Positions 8,362 to 17,446 of a stretch of DNA of 64,000 nt are shown piece after piece; positions within the stretch are counted from its first letter, which is position 1, and every line of letters starts with the position of its first letter. The notes beneath the pieces were generated by a model. The model saw only the letters and a list, made by a program, of their open reading frames with translations, searched no databases and was not told where the DNA came from. Made by a program: the position numbers and the translations under genes. The stretch covers positions 62,001-126,000 of the forward strand of contig CAXXKX010000004.1 of assembly GCA_963676655.2 (NCBI GenBank). The letters are read 5' to 3'. Source of the stretch: G963676655 sp963676655. GTDB taxonomy: Bacteria > Verrucomicrobiota > Lentisphaeria > Victivallales > Victivallaceae.

Positions 8362-9204
8362 ATGAAGAAATCTATAATTGTATTTTTTATTCTTATTGCA
8401 ATGTTCAACGTTGCGTGGTGCAAGCCGCAAGAAAAGATGGAACTCGAAGAGTTCAGGTTTTTTACTTTAACCTCTGACTCAATATCATACGCCTTACTTT
8501 ACAAACATCTTGAAAACAAAGAACTATCTGATAAGTATGGCTTAATCATTCTAACCATAATTGAAACACAATTGATGACTATCAATGGTATGCTTTTATC
8601 GAAAAATATAAATAATGACATTAACAATTCAAGTATTTATACGGAGATAAAGAGTAATAATAGTATTCTAGTTAAACTAATTACATCACCACCTATTTTA
8701 AAAAGTAAATATAGAACCTTACTCAAAACTCTTACATATTTGCTTCTTCTTCCAATTTCAGCACAAGACAAGGAGCTTGTCTTGAGATTTATGAAGGAGA
8801 ACTACTCGAAAATGGAGATAAGTACAGAAAATGACAAGGCTTTATCTATGCTGGATTTTGGGTACAATTTGGTCTCGTCATCTTTTGAAAAATCTTTATT
8901 TGTGAATATTAGTCTTCTTCAAGACTATACTCACTTGTTGCGCATTTTTTCGCTTTTCCGAGATGGTAAAGTATCAGAAATAAAATGTATCTTACGCAAC
9001 AAAATAATATACAATCATATTTTGATTTCGTTATTTATAAAGCGTAATGCAGGATATGATAAAGCAAGTTATGTGAAGTATAAAAAAAATTTAGTAATTC
9101 AAGACATAATTAACGATTATAAAAGAAAAAAAACGAAGAAAGATCTGAAGAATCCCGAAAATATGAAAGTAAAAAAACAAATTCCTGTCAGCCCTCAAGG
9201 TTAA
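8362..9204 (+). CDS. exported protein of unknown function
   Basis: 280 residues. The N-terminus MKKSIIVFFILIAMFNVAWCKP is a clear signal sequence; AWC followed by K could be a lipobox-like cleavage site, though the usual LxxC spacing is imperfect. The mature part is rich in Leu, Ile, Lys and Asn, is predicted largely helical by eye, and ends in a lysine-rich tail (YKRKKTKKDLKNP). I do not recognise a domain. The DNA is clearly more AT-rich than the phosphate genes, which suggests recent acquisition. It precedes the oxidoreductase gene by 15 bp on the same strand. Confidence 0.65.
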   Translation: MKKSIIVFFILIAMFNVAWCKPQEKMELEEFRFFTLTSDSISYALLYKHLENKELSDKYGLIILTIIETQLMTINGMLLSKNINNDINNSSIYTEIKSNNSILVKLITSPPILKSKYRTLLKTLTYLLLLPISAQDKELVLRFMKENYSKMEISTENDKALSMLDFGYNLVSSSFEKSLFVNISLLQDYTHLLRIFSLFRDGKVSEIKCILRNKIIYNHILISLFIKRNAGYDKASYVKYKKNLVIQDIINDYKRKKTKKDLKNPENMKVKKQIPVSPQG

Positions 9205-9219
9205 AAAAGGTTTTTTATT

Positions 9220-10197
9220 ATGATTAAAGTATCGCTTATGGGTGCCGGGCGTATGGGCAAATGCCATGCGAGAGAAATCAAAGCAATTGACGGCATGGAG
9301 CTTTATGGAGTTTTCGACCCGAATGCTGAGGCGGCAAAAAGTTTCGCCAAAGAATATGGTACGCAAAAGGTTTATTCTTCAGCGGCTGAAATTGCCGGGG
9401 ACAAAGAAATCGACGGTGTTCTGGTTTGCAATTTTTCTGATCAGCATTTTCAAACATTGTCTGAGCTTATCGAAGCCGGAGTAAGCAATATCTTTTGTGA
9501 AAAAGCATTGGTCCGGGATTTGGCTGATGGGGAAAAGATTTTGGCGTTGGCGGCAGCCCGTTCTGTCAAGATTATGGTTGGCCATCACCGTCGTTATGAC
9601 AATGGCTATGCGGAAATCAAAAGAATGATCGATGCCGGCGAATTGGGCCGGATCAGAATGGCGAAAGTTCATTTATGTCATCCCGGCTATGCTCGCGAAT
9701 GGGGTGATTTCTTTGCAGATTTCGAGCGTAGCGGCGGCGTTATTCTGGATATGATGAGCCATCTGTTCGACCAGCTCAACTGGTATTTTGGTGATCCGGT
9801 CCATGTTTCAGGAAACAGTGTGATGTTTGATCGTTCCCAGCCCTTGCCGATGGATTATGTCTCCGGGACCATAACTTATGAAGACAATATTATTTGCGGG
9901 ATAGACGGCAGCTGGCAGCGCTATGGCGAAAGTTGCGATAGAATTGAGGTCTATGGTGACCGCGCTTGTGTTGTTTACAATTGCGGTGCTGAACACGTGG
10001 ACATCTACCGCTCCAATGAACACACGATTCGTCAAGTTGGGACGTCGAATGCTTACAATGATCAGATGAAGGCGCTCAAAGAGATGATTGAAAATAAGAC
10101 TGAACCGGTCAATTCTCTGCAAGCCGGTTTTGAGTCGGCACGGGTCGCGCTTAAAATGATTGACGCGGTGAAACAGCAGGAAACCCTTAAATTCTAA
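9220..10197 (+). CDS. Gfo/Idh/MocA family oxidoreductase
   Basis: A 325-residue NAD(P)-dependent dehydrogenase of the glucose-fructose oxidoreductase/inositol dehydrogenase family. The Rossmann glycine motif GAGRMGKCHAREI is at residues 8-20. It is followed by FCEKALVRD, corresponding to the usual CEKP(L/F)A lysine motif, and by MVGHHRRYDNGYAEIK at about 120. The C-terminal half has GGVILDMMSHLFDQLNWYFG, with the DxxxHxxD pattern that supplies catalytic residues in this fold. The substrate is probably a sugar or cyclitol but cannot be fixed. Its neighbours are orphan genes, so context does not help. Confidence 0.9.
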   Translation: MIKVSLMGAGRMGKCHAREIKAIDGMELYGVFDPNAEAAKSFAKEYGTQKVYSSAAEIAGDKEIDGVLVCNFSDQHFQTLSELIEAGVSNIFCEKALVRDLADGEKILALAAARSVKIMVGHHRRYDNGYAEIKRMIDAGELGRIRMAKVHLCHPGYAREWGDFFADFERSGGVILDMMSHLFDQLNWYFGDPVHVSGNSVMFDRSQPLPMDYVSGTITYEDNIICGIDGSWQRYGESCDRIEVYGDRACVVYNCGAEHVDIYRSNEHTIRQVGTSNAYNDQMKALKEMIENKTEPVNSLQAGFESARVALKMIDAVKQQETLKF

Positions 10198-10255
10198 ACT
10201 GAGCTCATGAAATAGTTTGCATTTTTTCATGGAGACCAAGTGCGGGCAAGTGAAT

Positions 10256-10969
10256 ATGAATGAATTAGGTATAAAATTAAGCTATTCAAGACCAGTTGCC
10301 TTGAGTGATCCATATCAGGATTTTGATCCAAGTGAATTGACTCAGATTATCAATACTCCCGATACAGAAGTGGCGTGGAATGAATTATCTTGTATTTTTC
10401 AAGCATATCTTCCGGCCGGTGCGTATGAGGAATGCGCATATTTTGTTCCCCATGCTCTTAATTTTATTGAAGGGGATACTGATACAGCTGGCGACCTTGC
10501 TACACATTTCATTTGGTGGATAGCGGAGAATAAGTCAAATTTGGTCAATGATGGCGTTTATAATAGCCTGTTATTATTTTTCCAAAAACTACTTGCAAAA
10601 AAAATCAGTCTTTTTGAATTAAAAGAAAATAAAGACGGATACTTATACCCTGAAAATTGTGCATGGATTGAATTTATTATTTCATCCTTTAACGAATATC
10701 CTGTTTTTAATTCCCTGGGAGATGAATGGCTTATTGAGCTTCTCGGGAAAGTGACAACCTTTGCTCAAGCGGCATGGACGTTACATTTTATTAGAGACTA
10801 TTATCAGCATGATCAATATGCTCGAATGAATTCAAGAATAATTGAAAAATGGAGTAAGGATCGCGATAAGTTAAATAAGATTCAGAACTTGATTATAGAA
10901 GAAGTCTTTGACAAAACAGATATGATTACCCAATATTGGAGTAGAATGCTTAACGAAGCTGGAATTTAA
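10256..10969 (+). CDS. hypothetical cytoplasmic protein
   Basis: About 237 residues from ATG 10256 (MNELGIKL); in-frame starts at 10229 (ATG) and 10217 (TTG) also exist and none has a strong ribosome site. There is no signal sequence or membrane segment. The protein is acidic and aromatic-rich (FIWWIAENKSN, WIEFIISSFNEYPVF, WTLHFIRDYYQHDQ), with an alpha-helical look. Composition and size resemble those of many immunity or contact-system partner proteins, but I see no diagnostic motif, so function is not assigned. AT-rich like its neighbours. Confidence 0.6.
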   Translation: MNELGIKLSYSRPVALSDPYQDFDPSELTQIINTPDTEVAWNELSCIFQAYLPAGAYEECAYFVPHALNFIEGDTDTAGDLATHFIWWIAENKSNLVNDGVYNSLLLFFQKLLAKKISLFELKENKDGYLYPENCAWIEFIISSFNEYPVFNSLGDEWLIELLGKVTTFAQAAWTLHFIRDYYQHDQYARMNSRIIEKWSKDRDKLNKIQNLIIEEVFDKTDMITQYWSRMLNEAGI

Positions 10970-11089
10970 TAAGGAAAGTTAATATTGTGCACGCCAAGAT
11001 TTTTCCCGCAAAAGTGAATGTTAAATGAGCCAAGGATGAAAAATGGAGCCCTGCCAAAGTGATATGAATAATATTTAAGGATAATTTAT

Positions 11090-11452
11090 ATGGATAAAAG
11101 TAAAAAAATATATGGAATATATATACCGGTTGTTGTTATGACTTTATGGGGATTGGTATCCGCGGTGCTTTTTTTAGTAAAATTCAAGGATGCATCATGT
11201 AATCTGAAGACTACAGCGGCAGATATGAATATGGTGGTATATCTTTCATGTTCTTTTTCAATTCGTATTTGTGACTCATTCGAAATTTGGGGTTTAGCAT
11301 ATAACAATTACGCTTTGTTTTCAGCATTATTGTTATTTTTTCAAGTTTCTGTTTATTTTTGCGGCAGCTACTTAATTCTAAAAGCGCTTAGCAGATGGGA
11401 TGAACGCAGAAACACTAATCAAAATCATTCAAACACTCTGTCTGTTGATTAA
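11090..11452 (+). CDS. small membrane protein of unknown function
   Basis: 120 residues with two strong hydrophobic segments, about 10-29 (YIPVVVMTLWGLVSAVLFLV) and 75-95 (NYALFSALLLFFQVSVYFCG). They are separated by a loop of about 45 residues with two cysteines, and the protein has a polar C-terminus. An AAGGAT ribosome site lies before the ATG. No family recognised. The 120 bases between this gene and the previous one contain nothing notable. Confidence 0.55.
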   Translation: MDKSKKIYGIYIPVVVMTLWGLVSAVLFLVKFKDASCNLKTTAADMNMVVYLSCSFSIRICDSFEIWGLAYNNYALFSALLLFFQVSVYFCGSYLILKALSRWDERRNTNQNHSNTLSVD

Positions 11453-11530
11453 CATTGGATGTGATTGTCTTGACCCGCAATTCAAGTAGACACGTAAATT
11501 GTTTTGATTTGGGATTCTGGCTGATTGCAA

Positions 11531-14500
11531 TTATTTGTCTGGACAATTTCTCTTTTTTCCACTGTAACTGACAATAAAATAGCGGGAATCCCCCAGGAAT
11601 ATCATTTTATTATCGCCAAGTTCGTAAATGTAGCGTGTTCGTGGTAATAACAGAAGTGGCGGGTTTACGTCAATATTGTTCAAATCCAGAAAAGCGGAGG
11701 TTCCGCCGCCGCACCATAAGTAATTTCCGTTAATTCGCCATGGGGGCTGCAGTTGACTTCTTCCATTGAAAAACACCGGCTTGTCATCCGGCGAATCAAA
11801 TTTGCGCTTGCGTCCGCGTTGACAGAATATCCATTCAGTCTTGCGCTTCTTTGGACTAATGCGGTAAAGTCGCTCCACCCAGGAACATGAGACTAAGTAA
11901 AGCGCATTGTCAAGCCCTTGCCACATCACGTCTTTGTCGGTTCCCGAATATGGCGCTTTGAATAATCTTTCAAAACGGTTTCGTTTAATATCGTATTGCC
12001 AGACATAGGTGTGTTTATTCGTGTAGGTAAGCAGAAAAGCCAGTTTATTTTCGTCGATGGCCGTCAGGCTGGAAAGACCGCCGCGAAGTTTGTCGAGGTC
12101 ATTGAGCTTTTCACTCCTCTCTGAACTGAAAATTATTTTACGACTTGACCCGTCCAAATTACAACTGAACATATAATTACGACGGTTCTTTACCGCCCAT
12201 TCCCCGTCACCCGCCAGGGCGTAAATTTTGCCGAAATGAATCAGCAGAGATCTGACTGGTTCAGTCGAAAAACCTTTGCGAATAAACCACTTTTCTTTAG
12301 CACGGTCATAGATATGCAGACTGTTTTTTATATCAATAAACGCAATATGTGAATTCGTAAGCGCGATTGGTCGCTTATACTCGCCGCTGATGGTATTTTC
12401 AGGAATAAGCAACGTTTTGTCGGGAGGTGGAACTTTAACGAATGCGCCGTCTGATTTGCGAATGAATAATTGTTTGTTATCAAAAAATAAAAGGATTTCG
12501 CCGCGACACTGCGCCGCCCCGCACAGTTTAACAGGGACTTTTTCTTTAGTCATGTCCGACAGTTTATAATAAGGGACTGTTGCAACGTTGAAGTTGGAAT
12601 TAACTTCAAAGAAAAACTTCATTTTTGCCGGTTCAACAGGTTTGCATTCACGGTCGTTCTGAAACACTGTATTAATAATAATACCACGACGATTGCCGAA
12701 ATTGTTATTTTTCAAACTCAGCAGACAAAATTTCTTTAAAGCTGAGATGATTGTGTGCGGTGGTGCAAATCCTGAGTTGTTCCGGGAACGCGGAAAGCTC
12801 CTCATCCAGTAGTCTAGGTCTTCGAAGTCTGAATTCATCGCGTGTTTTTTCTGATAGATTTTCAGGCGTCGATCAGGTAAATCGAATTGTTTGATTATAA
12901 TGCCGCAAAAATTACGAAGACGATAATAAGACGGAGATTCTTTAAAACTCCTGGTATTGGGATTTTGGCGTGGCCGCAACCAATCGGTATTGACTGAGGC
13001 CAGTCGCTTATAATATTGATCAATGGCACGGGTAAAATTTTCTTCGGTTTTTTCCCTTATACATGCGCGCATGGTATCCAGCAGGAATATTTCTGGTTTG
13101 ATTGAGTTCAATTTGCTGCTGGATACAAACCTGCACAAATCTTTGGTTTGTTCAAGATAATCGGTCAGTTCGCTTAGGTCGATCAAGGCGAGTGAGGATT
13201 GATTTGGGAAAAAAATATCAGTCAGAAAACATCCCATGATTGTTTGATTTACCTTTATAGCCTCCTGCGGATGCGAGGCCAGGTATTTTGCCGCTTCCTT
13301 ATATAACAAAGTATAATCGTCAAGACGTTGTTTTCTCCACTCGCGGGGATTTCCGTAGTAATAGCTCCAGTTTGACCGGCTAACCACATTGGCCAAATTT
13401 CCCAGCTCTTTAAGTGAATTGATGCCGTCAGCCAGGTCATAGGGGTAGTAAAGGGATTTTATATCAGCGATAAACAAGGGCCGGAATTCGCGACAAAACT
13501 GACTGTATTGTTTTTGAAAATCATCTGTCCAAGAGTTACTGTAATTGGTTGGGATCCCCCCGCAAATGGTGTCGATATAAAAAACGGAAGGGCTGCAAAT
13601 ACCAAAATCAGCCCGGAATTTTTTAGCGCGTTGAAGTTGTTTGTACATTGCGGCGGTTTTCTCTACCATAGGTATGCCGCGAAGCATCTTGCCATAATAT
13701 ATCAATTCTGCGTATCTGAGACTTTTGTCGTTTGGAGCCAGTGCAAGAGCGGAAAAAAGTTTATCTTTGGCGTTTCTGAACTTTTCTAGTTCCCCGAGTT
13801 GACCGCTGCCCTGGCTTTTGACCAGACGCTGGTATTCTTTGAAAAAACGTTGAGCCTCTTGTCGCGCTCCGGCGGAGACGTTTTGCCGGTTTGATAATAC
13901 AAGTAATGTTTTTTCTCTCAAACTTGTCGCCGTCTGCGTGATTTTTGTTAATTTCCCGGAAATTTTCACGGTGCCGGTTATATTATTGGCAAGATTACGA
14001 ATAATCAACTTAATATTAATAATATCTGTCTCTCCATCGGATTCACACTCCAAGGTCAGCAATCGGACAGATGACTTTAATTTATAAAGTTTATTCGTTA
14101 ATTCCCGTTCTTTATCAACCAATGCTAGATGTGCGCGTTCCAACATCTGGATGTTGGATTGTTTTATTAACTCCTGTTCGAATATTCTGATCAACTCTTT
14201 GATTTTCGGTTTATCGCTAAGAGGTATCCCGATATTACGTACTGACACGATCGACAAATAAAGCAGATTTGCCGTTGACAGTTTTTTTACTGCCCGTCTG
14301 ATTAAATAAGCCAATTCCTGAACCTTGGATACGTTTGCATCTATCAGCCTGAAACCGTTTTTGGCATTGAAAACAACCAACCGTTTATCTTGTATTACGG
14401 CAAAAATATCCACATGCGGGAACAATTTAACCAGTTTGACGGCGGCAAGGGAACTTGCTGTCAACTTATGCTCTTTGAGTACTTTATCTATTTCGGTGCG

Positions 14501-14665
14501 TTCAAGTATTTGAATGTTCTCGTCACTGGACAATGCAACCAATACTCGATCCGCAATTTTTCCCGCCGCCGGAGAATCTCCAATCAGTGCTATTTTGACT
14601 CCTGCGTTACAAACAAGAGTAGCGCATGTCAATAAACATATAATGTATAATGTCCGTATTATCAT
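11531..14665 (-). CDS. large exported protein with CsgG-like N-terminus
   Basis: 1044 residues. A signal sequence (MIIRTLYIICLLTCATLVCNAG) is followed by a CsgG/FlgO-like fold: VKIALIGDSP, then IQILERTEIDKVLKEHKLTASS near residue 52, the hallmark LVER...(I/L)xxVLxE helix of curli-assembly-type lipoproteins. A second, weaker copy follows near residue 175 (IQMLERAHLALVDKERELT). The middle (about 270-690) is helical and unrecognised. The last 350 residues have repeated short strands (KLAFLLTYTNKHTYVWQYD, NALYLVSCSWVERLYRISP) suggesting a beta-propeller. It probably acts in the periplasm or outer membrane. Monocistronic; AAGGCGG ribosome site before ATG 14665. Confidence 0.75.
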   Translation of the reverse strand: MIIRTLYIICLLTCATLVCNAGVKIALIGDSPAAGKIADRVLVALSSDENIQILERTEIDKVLKEHKLTASSLAAVKLVKLFPHVDIFAVIQDKRLVVFNAKNGFRLIDANVSKVQELAYLIRRAVKKLSTANLLYLSIVSVRNIGIPLSDKPKIKELIRIFEQELIKQSNIQMLERAHLALVDKERELTNKLYKLKSSVRLLTLECESDGETDIINIKLIIRNLANNITGTVKISGKLTKITQTATSLREKTLLVLSNRQNVSAGARQEAQRFFKEYQRLVKSQGSGQLGELEKFRNAKDKLFSALALAPNDKSLRYAELIYYGKMLRGIPMVEKTAAMYKQLQRAKKFRADFGICSPSVFYIDTICGGIPTNYSNSWTDDFQKQYSQFCREFRPLFIADIKSLYYPYDLADGINSLKELGNLANVVSRSNWSYYYGNPREWRKQRLDDYTLLYKEAAKYLASHPQEAIKVNQTIMGCFLTDIFFPNQSSLALIDLSELTDYLEQTKDLCRFVSSSKLNSIKPEIFLLDTMRACIREKTEENFTRAIDQYYKRLASVNTDWLRPRQNPNTRSFKESPSYYRLRNFCGIIIKQFDLPDRRLKIYQKKHAMNSDFEDLDYWMRSFPRSRNNSGFAPPHTIISALKKFCLLSLKNNNFGNRRGIIINTVFQNDRECKPVEPAKMKFFFEVNSNFNVATVPYYKLSDMTKEKVPVKLCGAAQCRGEILLFFDNKQLFIRKSDGAFVKVPPPDKTLLIPENTISGEYKRPIALTNSHIAFIDIKNSLHIYDRAKEKWFIRKGFSTEPVRSLLIHFGKIYALAGDGEWAVKNRRNYMFSCNLDGSSRKIIFSSERSEKLNDLDKLRGGLSSLTAIDENKLAFLLTYTNKHTYVWQYDIKRNRFERLFKAPYSGTDKDVMWQGLDNALYLVSCSWVERLYRISPKKRKTEWIFCQRGRKRKFDSPDDKPVFFNGRSQLQPPWRINGNYLWCGGGTSAFLDLNNIDVNPPLLLLPRTRYIYELGDNKMIFLGDSRYFIVSYSGKKRNCPDK

Positions 14666-15108
14666 TTAACGACCGCCTTGCAGTAGTATCGGGACGATGC
14701 TGCTTGTGCAACCCGAAGATAAAGTTGACTTAAATAAACAATTTTTCTTCCTTATATAATTAAGACGGCTCAATACAGCATATTCTTTGCTTAATACCAT
14801 TTTTTTTATTATTACAAAGATCAAGTGTATTCTTGATCTCTGATGTACACATACGGTTCAGTCTATTGCGTCTATTACTGCCAATCTTGTGATTTATAAT
14901 GCCGTGAACCTTATATAATATTTCCTGAATGGATTTTCTCATATGAAAAATTTAAGGTTTTCCGGATACCATCCCGGTCAAATATACTTCTTATTTTCAG
15001 AGTTTACAAGCAAAGCAGGAATCTTGTTCAGACCTGACGTCATAACAAAGTACACAATGGGGTATTCGACCAGATATATATTATTCATCATTTGATTTTC
15101 GGGGAACT

Positions 15109-15144
15109 AAATTATGGGACCATTTTTTTGAGGTACCATAATTT
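15109..15144. other. imperfect dyad in a 520-bp gene-free stretch
   Basis: AAATTATGG (15109-15117) pairs with CCATAATTT (15136-15144), and inner ACC (15119-15121) pairs with GGT (15132-15134) across a single G/A mismatch. A T-run follows on the plus strand. The same stretch reads as an approximate direct repeat of ACCAT..TTTTTTTGA. It lies 45-80 bp beyond the 3' end of the YqaA gene and may end that transcript, although the T-run is on the wrong side. The rest of 14666-15187 shows no gene: a 60-codon frame at 14760-14942 has no support. Confidence 0.35.
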
Positions 15145-15187
15145 TTTTGATGGAATTACTGAGACGGTATGATCGAAGAGCGTTTGC

Positions 15188-15619
15188 TTAACAAACAGAA
15201 ATGGCGATGATGATGTAACGCGCCAGTTTGCCGGCGGTTACCAGGATGGTGAAGAGTACGAAATTGACTTTCAAAGTCCCCGCTACTACCGTTAACGGAT
15301 CGCCGATGACCGGCACCCAGGCAAACAGCAGTGACCATATACCGTATTTTCTGAAACGCGACGTGGCTTTATCCAGTTCTTTTTCGTCCATGCGCAACAC
15401 TTTGCGGATGAGCCATGTGCCACCCCAATAGCCGATGGCGTAGTTGGTGAAACTGCCCAGGACATTTCCGGCGGTCGCCACCGCCACTGTCATCGCCGGG
15501 TCGAAATCATGCAGCAAGAGAAATCCTAATACCGCTTCCGAACTGAACGGCAGTATCGTTGCCGCCAGAAACGCCGCGATAAACATTCCCGCATAGCCCA
15601 TTTCCGTCAAATATTCCAT
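15188..15619 (-). CDS. yqaA: YqaA/DedA-family small membrane protein
   Basis: 143 residues from ATG 15619, which has AAGGAAAG upstream; an 11-residue extension to 15652 is less likely. The family (SNARE-associated/VTT domain) contains inner-membrane proteins linked to lipid scrambling or undecaprenyl-phosphate recycling. Visible features are the early re-entrant-like segment (FLAATILPFSSEAVLGFLLL), a central AGNVLGSFTNYAIGYWGG motif, the FRKYGIWSLLFAWVPVIGDPLTVVAGTLKV block with the conserved G-x-W and PxxGDPLT residues, and a final hydrophobic helix. The precise role is inferred only from the family. Confidence 0.85.
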   Translation of the reverse strand: MEYLTEMGYAGMFIAAFLAATILPFSSEAVLGFLLLHDFDPAMTVAVATAGNVLGSFTNYAIGYWGGTWLIRKVLRMDEKELDKATSRFRKYGIWSLLFAWVPVIGDPLTVVAGTLKVNFVLFTILVTAGKLARYIIIAISVC

Positions 15620-15788
15620 TTCACTTTCCTTTTGTTCCCTGTAAATTAGCATGAATTAACTTGTATATCAACATCGGACAACTTGACTATTTGCGTCAGA
15701 CGAATAATATTAAACAATTATTTTCAGGAGGCTTGTTGAGATTGCGTCACTATGTATCCTTGACCTACAGAATAGGGAAAATCAAAAA

Positions 15789-16703
15789 ATGAATATCGTC
15801 TATAATGATATAATAGATTGGGAACCTGCAGTTTTATCATTTGTTTTCAATGATGGCGAGGCTTTGAAGTTGGATATTAAAGAGGCAATTAGAGGTTGGT
15901 TTGCCTCAAGAAGCGAGTGTCGGTTACATGACTGTAAATGTTTTCTGCAGTTTATCGAAATAGACGGAATTGACAGGAAAAGGAATAAAGTCACAGTTTT
16001 ATGTCAATGGATATGCAAAAGGTGTGTAGGTTCTTTGTATAGATATGTTGATGAACAAGTTTCTTCTATTGACCATATGGAACTAGGGATAAATTTCCCG
16101 GATGAAGATTTGGTCGGCACGGAAACTCAATGGATATATGTTCCTGAAAGGACGGTTTTGTTCGAAGACGGCAGAGAAGAATTAGTTAATCCGTTTTTTA
16201 CAACCAAAAGACCTGTTTCCAATGCTGAATTTGCTGCGTTTTGTGTTCAAACGGGCTATTTAACCACAGCGGAAAAAGAAGATCCGGACTTGGAAACTGA
16301 AACATACTTTGATAACGCGTTGCTGCATGGACTTTCAAAAAGAGAAAAAGAAGAGGCTTATGTTGTTAACGTCTCATATTTTGATGTTGAGGAGTACTGC
16401 AAATGGAGAAACGTTAGATTGTTGACGGAGAAAGAATGGTTGTCAGCCGCAGTCATTAAACCTGTATTGCTCGAAAAAGAACCGGAATTCCAAGATGTAC
16501 GTAGGTTCCAATCACTGGGAAATGCGTTATTTTTCGAATGCGGCGAATGGACAAGTTCAATTGACCATGAAACTGGTCTTGTCGTTCGCCGGAGCGGTCC
16601 TCAATATGCGCTATATAAAGGCTGGGAAAAGTCCCATTACCGCCAACTGTCAAAAAAAGGGGTATATGATTACTTCACTTTTAGAGTTTGCAAAGATTTG
16701 TAG
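15789..16703 (+). CDS. FGE-sulfatase (SUMF1-like) domain protein, probably non-catalytic
   Basis: 304 residues. The first 110 are unrecognised, with four Cys (CRLHDCKCF, CQWICKRCVG). From about 115 the protein follows the formylglycine-generating-enzyme fold: QWIYVPERTVLFEDG, NPFFTTKRPVSNAEFAAFCVQTGY, VVNVSYFDVEEYCKWRNVRLLTEKEWLSAA, ECGEWTSSID and a terminal FTFRVCKDL. Active formylglycine-generating enzymes carry a cysteine pair near the C-terminus in an RGGSW...C context; here the equivalent part reads VRRSGPQYALYKGWEKS with no cysteine. It is therefore more likely a structural, binding or otherwise divergent member. No sulfatase gene is nearby. Confidence 0.8.
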   Translation: MNIVYNDIIDWEPAVLSFVFNDGEALKLDIKEAIRGWFASRSECRLHDCKCFLQFIEIDGIDRKRNKVTVLCQWICKRCVGSLYRYVDEQVSSIDHMELGINFPDEDLVGTETQWIYVPERTVLFEDGREELVNPFFTTKRPVSNAEFAAFCVQTGYLTTAEKEDPDLETETYFDNALLHGLSKREKEEAYVVNVSYFDVEEYCKWRNVRLLTEKEWLSAAVIKPVLLEKEPEFQDVRRFQSLGNALFFECGEWTSSIDHETGLVVRRSGPQYALYKGWEKSHYRQLSKKGVYDYFTFRVCKDL

Positions 16704-16824
16704 TTCGACGGCCTTGATTGACAAAAGATTCTCATTATTGGGTGGATCATGTAGAGGATATTTGCGTGCGTTCAAAAAAGATCTGCTCATCAAATACCGC
16801 GAAAATTTATCGACGGGCAATAAT

Positions 16825-17067
16825 TCAATCTTTTAAGTTTATTTCAATCAATCCATCTTTAATGCGAGTAAGCGTTCCATTTAATTCTGAATTAGGAGAG
16901 CCGATAAATATTCTTGGGGCTGGATTTGCAGCAAGGGAATCGACAAATTTAAGATGCGAAAGCGACCTGTAAGGATTCCATTTACCACACACACTGGAAC
17001 CAGCAATTTGGAAATCCTCGATTCTTCCAATCGGGGATGAATTCCAGAACAATTCTTTTCTATTCAT
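16825..17067 (-). CDS. small hypothetical protein
   Basis: 80 residues, no signal or membrane segment. The pattern FWNSSPIGRIEDFQIAGSSVCGKWNPY, alternating strands and polar turns and ending in LNGTLTRIKDGLIEINLKD, reads as a compact beta-rich domain rather than a chance frame. It resembles small proteins often found as immunity or accessory genes, but I cannot name a family. It lies 35 bp before the next minus-strand gene's stop-side neighbour and is convergent with the FGE-fold gene. The ribosome site is weak (GTGAGATC). Confidence 0.5.
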   Translation of the reverse strand: MNRKELFWNSSPIGRIEDFQIAGSSVCGKWNPYRSLSHLKFVDSLAANPAPRIFIGSPNSELNGTLTRIKDGLIEINLKD

Positions 17068-17102
17068 TTTTTGATCTCACAAATTTAATCTTGCTTACGG
17101 GC

Positions 17103-17366
17103 TTACGGCGCGGTTGAATCGTCCTGATTCGTTTTCGCTTTTATTTTTTCTTCCTGCTCCTGCCGTTTATATTTGAATTCCATTGTCGTAATAAAACTGC
17201 AAAAGAGAAAAATCCCTAAAACGCCTTTAACTTTCCAGAAACCGGGGACCAGAAAACTTAACAAAAACAATATAAGCAGGACAATCGTTAAAACAACCCC
17301 CTGGAAGTATTGCCTGGAGTAATGTTTTGAAAACCTTTTGTGTTGAGCTATAGATCGTTTATTCAT
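17103..17366 (-). CDS. small two-segment membrane protein
   Basis: 87 residues: a basic N-terminus (MNKRSIAQHKRFSKHYSRQYF), two adjacent hydrophobic helices (VVLTIVLLILFLLSFLVPGF and KGVLGIFLFCSFITTMEF) joined by a short WKVKG turn, and a charged C-terminus with KYKRQEQEEKIKAKTNQDD. Both ends are probably cytoplasmic. No family recognised. It lies downstream of the 17447-18202 gene on the same strand and could be cotranscribed with it. Confidence 0.5.
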   Translation of the reverse strand: MNKRSIAQHKRFSKHYSRQYFQGVVLTIVLLILFLLSFLVPGFWKVKGVLGIFLFCSFITTMEFKYKRQEQEEKIKAKTNQDDSTAP

Positions 17367-17446
17367 ATTATATCTGCCGCCGATTGGTGGAGTGGCGCAT
17401 TAACGGTACTTCCCCCGTAAAGGGTTTGCCGGTTTTTTATTGTGTT

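Noticed and set aside
8091..8423. 110-codon open frame on the minus strand
   Set aside because: It covers the two TGAAT hairpins and overlaps the start of the exported protein gene; it is a by-product of the repeats.
14760..14942. 60-codon open frame on the minus strand in a gene-free gap
   Set aside because: No ribosome site, no domain, low-complexity AT-rich sequence.
16495..16836. 113-codon open frame on the plus strand
   Set aside because: Overlaps the end of the FGE-fold gene in another frame and has no recognisable features.
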